Assembly (NCBI GenBank): GCA_031415695.1
Contig: JANOSH010000051.1
Span: 242,409 to 306,408 of the forward strand
DNA length: 64,000 nt
From: JANOSH01 sp031415695
GTDB taxonomy: Bacteria > Actinomycetota > Acidimicrobiia > Acidimicrobiales > Ilumatobacteraceae
Direction of reading: 5' to 3'
The notes beneath the pieces were generated by a model. That model saw only the letters and a program-made list of their open reading frames with translations, was not told the DNA's origin and ran no database searches. Position 1 is the stretch's first letter, and the number at the start of each line of letters is the position of its first letter. Below, piece after piece: positions 23,729 through 31,230 of this stretch. A program made the translations under genes and the position numbers.

Positions 23729-25342
23729 TTAGGTTAGCTTCGGGCGCGGTCCCCGCCGCATGCGCTTGTTGATGAGTTCTCGTCGTGCTTGCAGCTCTCG
23801 GTAGGTAATGCCTTGAACGTCGGCGTCGAGCCCGAGGCTGGCTTTGAAACCTGTCATGTCGACAGTCATCTGCGACGCCTCGATGCCAAGATCGGCGGCG
23901 AGGCGCGCCCCGTGCTTTTGAGCGAACTGCATCGAGATGTTGCCGACTTCACCAATGATGTCGAGGTCGGGTGCCAGGCTGGCGATGGCGCCATCGAGGA
24001 ACACAAGGTTCTTCACGTACAACATGAGTTCTTTGGGTAGGCGAGCGCCGTAGCCGAGGAGCGCTTTGATAACGCGTTGTACTTCGCCTACCAGTTCCTC
24101 GCTGCTCAATGTCGTGGGGTCGACCGGCGGCTTGTCGAGATTGAGTTCGCTGATTACAGCATCAATATCGGTGTCGTGGGGGAGCGCGCCCAGATCGCAT
24201 AACGCTCGAATCTGACCGCGTACGTCGTTGGTCATGCCGCCAAGTAGCAGGCGAAGAAACGCCAGTCGGCGGGCGGGTGACAGCCGCGCCGTGATGCCAA
24301 AGTCGAGCAGTGCGGTGCGTCCGTCGGCCATTACGAACAAGTTGCCACCGTGAAGGTCCCCATGAAAGACGCCGTGCAGCATGGCGCCTTCCATGAATGC
24401 CACCATGCCGGTGCGAATGACGTCTTGTGTGTCGATGCCAGCGGCCCGTTGGGCGACCGCATCGTCGAACGCGAAGCCCGACATACGCTCCATGACTAAC
24501 ACTCTGCGGGTAATCAGTTCAGGATGCGGGCGCGGCACCACGTAGCCCCGTTGGTCGAGGTCGGCCAGTACGCGAGCCACATCAAGCATGTTCTGGGCTT
24601 CGATACGGAAGTCGAGTTCCTCAGTGATGGTCTCGGCAAACAGCTCGACGAGAGCGGGGGGATTGGCAAGCGCAGCCACCGGGATCCGACCGATGAGGTG
24701 TGGTGCCAACCACGCAAGAACACGCAGATCTTTTCGTACCAGCTGATCGACACTGGGTCGCTGTACTTTGACGACGACGTCTTGGCCGGAGCGAAGCCGT
24801 GCCGCGTGGACCTGTGCGATGGAGGCAGCGGCCAGCGGGGTGCGATCAAACCACTCGAACGTTGCCTCAATCGTGGCACCGAGGTCCTCTTCGACCACCC
24901 GGCGGACCGTTTCGAACGGCTCGGCTGGAACCTGGTCTCTGCAGCGTTTGAACTCGGACACAAGCTCCTCTGGAAAGAGTCCTTGGCCCGAGCTGATGAT
25001 TTGACCAAGTTTGATGAAGGTAGGACCCAGCGATTCGGCGGCGAGTCGCATTCGCTTCGAAATCATGGCGGTGGACTCTGGCCCGGCAGGTAAACGGCCG
25101 AGCCGTCGACGGACGGCCCACGGAATGAAGGCGACAGCGGCTCGACCGGCGACGGTGATAACCCTCAGGCCCGGCGGTACGCTCGCGGGGGTCGTGAGTT
25201 GCGGTACTTCGGCTTTAGCAGCGGCTCGAAGTTGGGGCACGGTTGCCTGCCATGCCATCTCGTGATCGGGGATGACCCACGGTGCGTCGTCGCTGAAGGC
25301 CCCGCGCGTGAGGTCGGCCGGGGGACTTGACACATGAGACAT
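23729..25342 (-). CDS. ABC1/UbiB-family atypical kinase-like protein
   Basis: This 537-residue protein shows the UbiB signatures. The KxGQ motif is in LGPTFIKLGQIISSGQGLFP, the nucleotide-binding lysine in VVVKVQRPSVDQLV, and the catalytic loop and metal motif in GVFHGDLHGGNLFVMADGRT and ALLDFGITARL. Family members bind ATP and act in quinone or other isoprenoid lipid homeostasis at the membrane. Length is typical. A C-terminal region (about 440-537) includes MTVDMTGFKASLGLDADVQG and a basic tail. The ATG is at 25342. It is divergent from the uracil-DNA glycosylase gene (102 bp) and convergent with the XRE gene. No ubiquinone or menaquinone synthesis genes lie nearby, so the target lipid is unknown. 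Confidence 0.9.
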   Translation of the reverse strand: MSHVSSPPADLTRGAFSDDAPWVIPDHEMAWQATVPQLRAAAKAEVPQLTTPASVPPGLRVITVAGRAAVAFIPWAVRRRLGRLPAGPESTAMISKRMRLAAESLGPTFIKLGQIISSGQGLFPEELVSEFKRCRDQVPAEPFETVRRVVEEDLGATIEATFEWFDRTPLAAASIAQVHAARLRSGQDVVVKVQRPSVDQLVRKDLRVLAWLAPHLIGRIPVAALANPPALVELFAETITEELDFRIEAQNMLDVARVLADLDQRGYVVPRPHPELITRRVLVMERMSGFAFDDAVAQRAAGIDTQDVIRTGMVAFMEGAMLHGVFHGDLHGGNLFVMADGRTALLDFGITARLSPARRLAFLRLLLGGMTNDVRGQIRALCDLGALPHDTDIDAVISELNLDKPPVDPTTLSSEELVGEVQRVIKALLGYGARLPKELMLYVKNLVFLDGAIASLAPDLDIIGEVGNISMQFAQKHGARLAADLGIEASQMTVDMTGFKASLGLDADVQGITYRELQARRELINKRMRRGPRPKLT

Positions 25343-25444
25343 ACCTCTAGTCTGCCAAGGCAGTGGTCGATCTGCTCACGAACGCGTCAGTGTGCCCGAT
25401 GCCACATCGACGCAGTACGGTATCGAAATGGAGCGCTGGTTTCG

Positions 25445-26107
25445 ATGACAACAGACTGGAACCCTGTGCTGCGCGGCGAGTTCGCAAAGCCGTATTGGTC
25501 ACAGTTGCAGGACTTCGTCACGGGTGAACGGCAGCGTGGTCCCGTGTACCCCGCTCACGACGACGTTTTTGCCGCGTTGCATCTCACGTCGTTGGAAGCA
25601 ACGCGGGTGCTTATCCTCGGCCAAGACCCGTATCACGGTGCCGGGCAAGCGCATGGATTGTGCTTCTCGGTGAAGCCACCCGCTCCAGTTCCGCCATCGT
25701 TGGTCAATATCTATAAAGAGATGGCAGCCGACCTCGGCGGTGCCCGCCCCGTGGGCGGTGACCTGTCGGGTTGGGCCCGCCAAGGTGTCTTGTTGTTGAA
25801 CGCCGTGTTGAGCGTTCGCGCTCATGCGGCGGCTAGTCATGCTGGCAAGGGGTGGGAAATCTTCACCGATCAGGTCATCCGAACGGTAAACGCCAAGTCC
25901 ACCCGGGTGGTTTTCATTCTGTGGGGTAGCTACGCTCGTAAGAAAAAGGCGCTTGTTACTGGCAGGCATCACGTCATTATCGAGTCCGCTCATCCGTCCC
26001 CGTTGTCGGCTTCGAACGGGTTTTTTGCCAGCCGGCCTTTCAGTCGTGCCAACGCGGCACTTGGCGAAGTTGGCCTACCGCTCATCAACTGGAACGAGAT
26101 CCCATGA
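25445..26107 (+). CDS. ung: Family 1 uracil-DNA glycosylase
   Basis: This 220-residue enzyme removes uracil from DNA in base-excision repair. The catalytic Asp is in VLILGQDPYHGAGQAHGLCF, the uracil pocket in GVLLLNAVLSVR, the leucine-loop motif in IIESAHPSPLSASNGFF, and FILWGSYARKKKAL is also present. All family 1 motifs are intact and the length is normal. The ATG at 25445 is supported by the family start WNPVLRGEF; longer in-frame sequence has no similarity. Its stop overlaps the start of the following LLM gene as ATGA, an odd pairing with no obvious shared function. Confidence 0.95.
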   Translation: MTTDWNPVLRGEFAKPYWSQLQDFVTGERQRGPVYPAHDDVFAALHLTSLEATRVLILGQDPYHGAGQAHGLCFSVKPPAPVPPSLVNIYKEMAADLGGARPVGGDLSGWARQGVLLLNAVLSVRAHAAASHAGKGWEIFTDQVIRTVNAKSTRVVFILWGSYARKKKALVTGRHHVIIESAHPSPLSASNGFFASRPFSRANAALGEVGLPLINWNEIP

Positions 26108-26985
26108 CATCAGATGTGCAATTTGGTTGGCTGTCGCCGGCTATTGGAAATCGATGGAGCGACCACCAGCCCATTGTTGTGTACCAAGAGCAGCACATTT
26201 TGCCGACGGTGAACGACACGTTCGACTCGCTGTGGATCGCCGATCACTTCTATGGCTTCGACGCCAAAACCGATCCGTTCATGGAGGCATGGACAACACT
26301 CACTTGGATGGCGGCAAAATTCCCAAAACTGATGCTGTGCCACCATGTTCTTGGCCAGGGCTACCGGCCACCAGCGCTTACCGCCAAAATGGCTGCGACG
26401 CTGCAGACGTTGTCGGGTGGCCGATTCATTTTGGGCATCGGGGCGGGGTGGCGCGAGGACGAGTACGCGGCCTACGGCTACCCGTTCCCGAAGCCGTCGG
26501 TGCGTTTCGGTGAACTCGACGAGCTGATTCAGATTTGCCGGCTCATGTGGACTCAGGACATGCCGTCATTTTCGGGGAAGTACTTTCACATCACCGACGC
26601 AGCGGCACCGCCATTGCCAGCAGTAGTGCCTCCCGTTTGCATCGGCGCGTCGGGCGAGGCGGTTGGGTTAGCGCTGGTGGGGCGCCAGGCCGATATGTGG
26701 AATTCGTTCGTTCGTCAGGACGCCGATTGGTTGCGAAAGCGCGACATCGTGTGGGCATCGGCGCAGGCCGCCGGGCGCGACCCCGCGGACATCGTCATGT
26801 CGACGACGGTTGAGTCACCGTTGCCTGACTCCGACTCTGACTCGGCTGCGCTGTTCGAACGGCTCGCGCACTTGCATTCGATGGGTGTCTCCTATTTCGT
26901 TATGGACTTCGGGCACCCGCTTACGCCCGAACCAATCCATCGATTCGTTGAGCAGGTAATGACGCCTCTTCGCAGCCAGTTTTAG
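26104..26985 (+). CDS. LLM-class F420-dependent oxidoreductase
   Basis: This 293-residue luciferase-like oxidoreductase shows DSLWIADHFYGFDAKTDPF, LMLCHHVLGQGYRPPALTAK, GGRFILGIGAGWREDEYAAY and PPVCIGASGEAVGLALVGRQ, and ends near LHSMGVSYFVMDFGHP. GIGAGWRxxEYxAYG is a hallmark of a common actinobacterial F420-dependent subgroup. The ATG overlaps the ung stop (ATGA), implying one transcript. Its stop overlaps by 4 bp the stop of the convergent enoyl-CoA hydratase gene. The substrate is unknown. It is distinct in sequence from the other three LLM genes in the window. Confidence 0.9.
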   Translation: MTSDVQFGWLSPAIGNRWSDHQPIVVYQEQHILPTVNDTFDSLWIADHFYGFDAKTDPFMEAWTTLTWMAAKFPKLMLCHHVLGQGYRPPALTAKMAATLQTLSGGRFILGIGAGWREDEYAAYGYPFPKPSVRFGELDELIQICRLMWTQDMPSFSGKYFHITDAAAPPLPAVVPPVCIGASGEAVGLALVGRQADMWNSFVRQDADWLRKRDIVWASAQAAGRDPADIVMSTTVESPLPDSDSDSAALFERLAHLHSMGVSYFVMDFGHPLTPEPIHRFVEQVMTPLRSQF

Positions 26986-27827
26986 GACGCGCCTCCGTCG
27001 AGTTGTAGACGGAACGTTGGTAGTCGCTTGTCGCGCAGCGCTGCTACCCCTTCGCGATAATCGGGGCCGCCCATCATGGTGTTGAGCAGCGTGAGGCTGG
27101 TCTCGATGCTGCGTCCCACGTTGTGGCTCGTCAGGTCGTCGTAGATTTGGCGTTTTGTGGCGGTAACGGCCGCCGGCGACACGTGCACTGCAAGGTTTCG
27201 GGCGTAGGCCAACACGTGGGGCATCAGATCGTCCATTGGTAGTACGGCGTTGAAGAGGCCCCAGTCAGCAATTTCGCCAGCGGTAACCGTTCGGCCCGAG
27301 AGCAACAGGTCGTTTGCTCGGGTGGCGCCCACGAGTCGTGGCAGCATCCACGACATGCCGTACTCGGCTGGTAGCCCAAGCTTGGGTGCGGCGGTGGTGA
27401 GTTTCGCAGTGGTGGCTGCAAACCGCAGGTCGCAGAACATCGTGAGAGCGAGGCCCACCCCTGCAGCGGCGCCGTTCACCGCGGCGATGACCGGGAAACG
27501 CAACCCAAAGTGCCAGGTCATGTCGTGCCGCCATGCCAAACGGCTGGCGTAGCCAGGGTTTGCGGGTGCTTCAGGCAGACCAGAATCGTAGCTGCCGCGC
27601 TCGGCATGGCCGGCTAAGGCATCGCTGTCACCGCCGACGCAGAACGCCCGGCCAGTGCCGGTGACCACGGCGACGCGCACGACTGGATTGTCGTCGAGTT
27701 CGGCCATGACCCACCGGTACTCGGCGTGCATGCGACCTGTCCAAGCGTTGCTTCGTTGGGGACGATGAAGCCAAACGATGGCGACACCAGTGTCGTCGAC
27801 TTCGAAACGAACCGCTTTGAGTTCCAC
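26982..27827 (-). CDS. Enoyl-CoA hydratase/isomerase family protein
   Basis: This 281-residue crotonase-fold protein has the oxyanion-hole segments TGTGRAFCVGGDSDALAGHA and AAVNGAAAGVGLALTMFCDL, followed by RFAATTAKLTTAAPKLGLPA and EYGMSWMLPRLVGATRANDL. The C-terminal part LTSHNVGRSIETSLTLLNTM and DYREGVAAL...KRLPTF is standard. Catalytic Glu positions vary within the family, so hydratase, isomerase or hydrolase activity cannot be separated. The start is GTG at 27827. It lies 2 bp after the end of the CysQ-like gene, in a five-gene minus-strand run beginning with ettA. Its role is probably acyl-CoA breakdown. Confidence 0.88.
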   Translation of the reverse strand: MELKAVRFEVDDTGVAIVWLHRPQRSNAWTGRMHAEYRWVMAELDDNPVVRVAVVTGTGRAFCVGGDSDALAGHAERGSYDSGLPEAPANPGYASRLAWRHDMTWHFGLRFPVIAAVNGAAAGVGLALTMFCDLRFAATTAKLTTAAPKLGLPAEYGMSWMLPRLVGATRANDLLLSGRTVTAGEIADWGLFNAVLPMDDLMPHVLAYARNLAVHVSPAAVTATKRQIYDDLTSHNVGRSIETSLTLLNTMMGGPDYREGVAALRDKRLPTFRLQLDGGAS

Positions 27828-27829
27828 GG

Positions 27830-28573
27830 TTAGCGCCCTAGAACTTCAAGAATCGGTTCAGCCAGTTCGGGCCGACACACGATGAAGTCCGGCAACCAGG
27901 GATCGGGGCGGTTGTACTGCATCGGGCTGCCGTCGAGTCGACATACGTGCAGACCAGCGGCGAGAGCCACCGCAGCCGGAGCAGCGGAATCCCACTCGTA
28001 CATTCCACCAGCGTGAATGTACATGTCGGCATCGCCTAGTAGCACCGCCATGGCTTTGGCCCCGGCCGAGCCCAAACGGATGCCCTCGGCCCCGAGTGCG
28101 TTCGCAACGATGGCCGCCTCGTACGGAGCCCTAAAACGACTGGTCACGATGCGCAGCGGCGTGTTTGGGATCGTGGCCATTGGCGTTGGTGGGTCGGTCA
28201 CGAACGTACGCTCGAACATCGGCAAGGACACAGCCCCAGCGGTGAGGGCGTTGTTTTCCCATAGTGCTACATGTACGGCCCAGTCGGCGCGGCCTTCGCC
28301 GTACTCGTTGGTGCCGTCGAGCGGGTCGAGAATCCAGACGCGGTTGGCGTCGAGCCGACGGCGGTCGTCGGCACCTTCCTCCGACAGAATGCTGTCGTTG
28401 GGCCGAAATGTGTGAAGTTCTTTCAGAAGGAAGAGATGTGCGGCCCGATCGCCAGCATCCATCACCTGCCAGTGAGGTGCGCCTTCACGTTCCATTCTGG
28501 CGCGCAGTGCTACGAGAAGGTGCCCGGCGCGAGTAGCAAGATCACCGGCCAGCGTGGCGTCGTCGAGTGACAT
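27830..28573 (-). CDS. Inositol-monophosphatase superfamily phosphatase, CysQ-like
   Basis: This 247-residue lithium-sensitive phosphatase superfamily member has the metal motif VWILDPLDGTNEYGEGRADW, the acidic SEEGADDRRRLD before it, and the C-terminal motif YEWDSAAPAAVALAAGLHVC. The DPLDGTxEF-like form with Tyr and the overall spacing favour 3'(2'),5'-bisphosphate nucleotidase (CysQ) over inositol monophosphatase, although the substrate is not certain. CysQ recycles PAP from sulfate assimilation. The ATG at 28573 overlaps the stop of the upstream small membrane protein as ATGA. No sulfate genes are visible nearby. Confidence 0.85.
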   Translation of the reverse strand: MSLDDATLAGDLATRAGHLLVALRARMEREGAPHWQVMDAGDRAAHLFLLKELHTFRPNDSILSEEGADDRRRLDANRVWILDPLDGTNEYGEGRADWAVHVALWENNALTAGAVSLPMFERTFVTDPPTPMATIPNTPLRIVTSRFRAPYEAAIVANALGAEGIRLGSAGAKAMAVLLGDADMYIHAGGMYEWDSAAPAAVALAAGLHVCRLDGSPMQYNRPDPWLPDFIVCRPELAEPILEVLGR

Positions 28574-28890
28574 CAGGTCCTGTCGGCGCGGGCGCGTCCG
28601 AAGCGGACGGCGTCGGTGATAAGTGAGCGCAATTCGGGTTCGCTAGTACCGTTTTGTACAAGCCGAGTGACTCGATCCTCGATTTGTGTGGCGAGGATCT
28701 CGTCGTCGGCGGTAACTGTTGGTCGCAGTGAGAACGCAACGACCACAATGATTGACGACAGCGCAGCAAGACCACCAAACGACAGCACCCAGCCAAGGTT
28801 GTTTTCGGTTCGAATTGTCGACACGATGATGCCAGCAATGCCGACGGCGCAGATGAGTAGACCGATTGATCGCACTCGGTTGAACGTCAT
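28573..28890 (-). CDS. Small two-TM membrane protein of unknown function
   Basis: This 105-residue protein has two hydrophobic segments, SIGLLICAVGIAGIIVSTI (about residues 7-25) and GWVLSFGGLAALSSIIVVVA (about 33-52), followed by a charged cytoplasmic tail (DDEILATQIEDRVTRLVQNG) of about 50 residues. No family is recognised. The ATG at 28890 (MTFNRVR) is chosen because the longer frame would run into ettA and contains no hydrophobic signal. It lies 11 bp after the ettA stop and its own stop overlaps the phosphatase start, so it is probably co-transcribed with both. Confidence 0.65.
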   Translation of the reverse strand: MTFNRVRSIGLLICAVGIAGIIVSTIRTENNLGWVLSFGGLAALSSIIVVVAFSLRPTVTADDEILATQIEDRVTRLVQNGTSEPELRSLITDAVRFGRARADRT

Positions 28891-28901
28891 GGTGGTCGGA
28901 C

Positions 28902-30578
28902 CTACCTGCTGAGTGGCTTGTATTTTATTCGGTGGGGCGTATCGGCATCGGCCCCGAGGAGTTTCTTGCGATATGCCTCGTACTCGCTGAAGTTGCCCTC
29001 GAACCATCGCACCTGGCTGTCGCCTTCGAAGGCCAGGACGTGGGTGCAGATGCGGTCGAGAAACCAGCGATCATGGCTGATGATGACTGCGCAGCCGGGA
29101 TATGACTCCAAGCCGTCTTCCAGAGCACGAAGCGTGTCGACGTCGAGGTCGTTGGTTGGTTCGTCGAGCAGAAGCACGTTGCCGCCGGTTTTGAGAACCT
29201 TGGCGAGTTGAACGCGGTTGCGCTCGCCACCAGATAGGACGGCTACTTTCTTTTGCTGGTCGGCACCCTTGAATCCGAAACTCGACACGTAGGCGCGACC
29301 GTGGATTTCGCGCCCGCCTACCTTCATGAAATCGACGCCTTCGGTTATTTCCTCGTAGACGGTCTTCTCGTCGGCGAGGACATCGCGGCTCTGGTCGACG
29401 TATGCCATTTGCACGGTTTCACCGACGCTGACAGCGCCATCGTCGGGTTGCTCGCTGCCGGTGAACATTCGAAAAAGGGTCGTTTTGCCGGCACCGTTTG
29501 GCCCGATGACGCCAACGATTCCTGCACGCGGCAAGGTGAACGACAAGTCGTCGATGAGCAGTCGGTCTCCATATCCCTTGGACATGGCCGAGACTTCGAT
29601 GACGCGATCTCCAAGACGGGGACCGGGTGGAATCAGGATCTCAAGGCGATTGTCGTCCTGCTTGGCCGACTCGGCCTCGGCTTGCAGGCGTTCGTACGCC
29701 GAGAGGCGGGCCTGGCCTTTGGACTGACGGGCCTTGGGTGACATGCGTACCCATTCGAGTTCTCGATCGAGGGTTCGTTGGCGCGCTGAGACGGTTTTTT
29801 CTTCCTGAGACAGGCGAGCCTTCTTCTGCTCGAGCCATCTGGTGTAGTTACCTTCGAACGGGAAACCTCGACCTCGGTCGAGTTCGAGGATCCACTGGGC
29901 CACGTTGTCGAGGAAGTAACGATCGTGGGTGATAGCGACAACGGTTCCGGTGTAATCCTGTAAGAACCGTTCGAGCCACGCCACGCTCTCGGCGTCGAGG
30001 TGGTTCGTGGGTTCGTCGAGCAGCAGCAAATCGGGGTGTGAGAGCAGCAGTCGGCACAGCGCTACTCGGCGCTTCTCTCCGCCGGATAGCACGGCGACGC
30101 TGGCGTCGCCAGGCGGGCAACGTAGCGCGTCCATCGCTATTTCGACGTTGCGTTCGAGGTTCCACGCGTCGGTTGCCGCGATCTTGTTGTCGAGGTCGGC
30201 CTGAAGCGCCCCGATCTTGTCGAAGTCGGCGTCGGGGTCGGCCCACATCGCCATGACCTCGTTGTAGCGCTCGATGAGGCCGTGCACCTCGCCGACCCCT
30301 TCGAGCACGTTACCCATGACATCTTTGTCGGGGTTGAGCTGTGGTTCCTGGGCGAGGTAACCGACACTGAAACCTCCGGTTAGGCGCGCTTCACCGGTGA
30401 AGTCGGTGTCGAGGCCGGCCATGATCTTGAGAAGGCTCGACTTACCTGAACCGTTCGACCCGATGACCCCGATCTTGGCGCCTGGGTAGAACGACAGCGA
30501 GATGTTCTCAAGGACGGTGCGATCGGGGGGGTAGAACCGGCCGAGCTTGTGGGTTGTGTAGATGAACTGAGGCGCCAT
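28902..30578 (-). CDS. ettA: Energy-dependent translational throttle protein EttA (ABC-F)
   Basis: This 558-residue ABC-F protein has two ATP-binding domains with no membrane segment. Walker A sites are GVIGSNGSGKSSLLKI and GVIGPNGAGKTTLFRM; both ABC signatures (LSGGEKRRVALCRLLL and LSGGERNRVQLAKVL) and both Walker B motifs (LLLLDEPTNHLDAES, VLLLDEPTNDLDVDT) are intact. The start FIYTTHKLGRFYPPDRTVLE and the ARQSKGQARLSAYERLQAE linker match EttA, which binds the ribosomal E site and gates elongation by energy state. The ATG at 30578 is chosen; a start 36 bp upstream is in frame but would deepen the overlap with the DUF5317 gene, which already overlaps by 71 bp. Downstream genes follow closely. 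Confidence 0.93.
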   Translation of the reverse strand: MAPQFIYTTHKLGRFYPPDRTVLENISLSFYPGAKIGVIGSNGSGKSSLLKIMAGLDTDFTGEARLTGGFSVGYLAQEPQLNPDKDVMGNVLEGVGEVHGLIERYNEVMAMWADPDADFDKIGALQADLDNKIAATDAWNLERNVEIAMDALRCPPGDASVAVLSGGEKRRVALCRLLLSHPDLLLLDEPTNHLDAESVAWLERFLQDYTGTVVAITHDRYFLDNVAQWILELDRGRGFPFEGNYTRWLEQKKARLSQEEKTVSARQRTLDRELEWVRMSPKARQSKGQARLSAYERLQAEAESAKQDDNRLEILIPPGPRLGDRVIEVSAMSKGYGDRLLIDDLSFTLPRAGIVGVIGPNGAGKTTLFRMFTGSEQPDDGAVSVGETVQMAYVDQSRDVLADEKTVYEEITEGVDFMKVGGREIHGRAYVSSFGFKGADQQKKVAVLSGGERNRVQLAKVLKTGGNVLLLDEPTNDLDVDTLRALEDGLESYPGCAVIISHDRWFLDRICTHVLAFEGDSQVRWFEGNFSEYEAYRKKLLGADADTPHRIKYKPLSR

Positions 30579-31230
30579 GACGTCCGGGAACCTTAGCGGG
30601 GGATTGCGCTTCATGGCTGACCGACCAAGCTGCGTGCAGTAGCCCGCCGGTCATTTCCTCTTGGATGCCGCTGGGGTAGCGAAGCGCTCGGGGGATCTGT
30701 CGGCGGAACAGTATCGTGCCGGTGGCCTGCCAAAGCACGACGGCGGCACCGACGACGATGATCACGTCGCCAAGGCTAAAGACATTGGCGAGTGGAAAGC
30801 CCTTGGGGATGGCGTGGGCGTCGCCGAGCCATCCCAATCGGGCATTGGCGATCAGGGCCGAGTTCGTGAACTCCGCCGACACGACATGTCCGGCCCGGGC
30901 AACTGCTGCGGGGCTTGCGGGCATGACCCCTCCGTTTGCCACGATGGCGGCAAGATTCATGAGCCCGCCAAGGGCGATAAGCCACAGGCCGGCAACACGA
31001 CGATTGGCATACACAAAGCCGAACGTAAACAAGTAAGAGAGCACGTGCAGGCCAGCCGCAATCTCGTGGCTGATCATGCTGGCAATGATCTGCAGGATCA
31101 CGACCTGGATGCCAAGTCCCAAAACCATGAGCCAACCTTCAACTAGTTTCGTGTGTCGAAGTCGGCCGAATCGTCCTCCAAGTAGCGGTACCCCGAGAAT
31201 CGCCATGAATGCGCCTGCGACCATGATCAT
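30508..31230 (-). CDS. DUF5317 family membrane protein with an extended C-terminus
   Basis: This 240-residue integral membrane protein belongs to DUF5317. It has hydrophobic segments near residues 3-18, 32-52, 60-75 and 80-98 and a further one near 150-168, with the family motifs YANRRVAGLWLIALGGLMNL, ANGGVMPASP and PLANVFSLGDVII-type sequence (FPLANVFSLGDVIIVVGAAV). The conserved domain ends near residue 170. The last 60-70 residues are polar and proline/histidine-rich, and the final 71 bp overlap ettA in another frame. The ATG overlaps the stop of the upstream GGDEF-EAL gene as ATGA. No biochemical role is known. Coupling to a cyclic-di-GMP protein suggests a membrane partner (inference). 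Confidence 0.8.
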   Translation of the reverse strand: MIMVAGAFMAILGVPLLGGRFGRLRHTKLVEGWLMVLGLGIQVVILQIIASMISHEIAAGLHVLSYLFTFGFVYANRRVAGLWLIALGGLMNLAAIVANGGVMPASPAAVARAGHVVSAEFTNSALIANARLGWLGDAHAIPKGFPLANVFSLGDVIIVVGAAVVLWQATGTILFRRQIPRALRYPSGIQEEMTGGLLHAAWSVSHEAQSPAKVPGRHGASVHLHNPQARPVLPPRSHRP

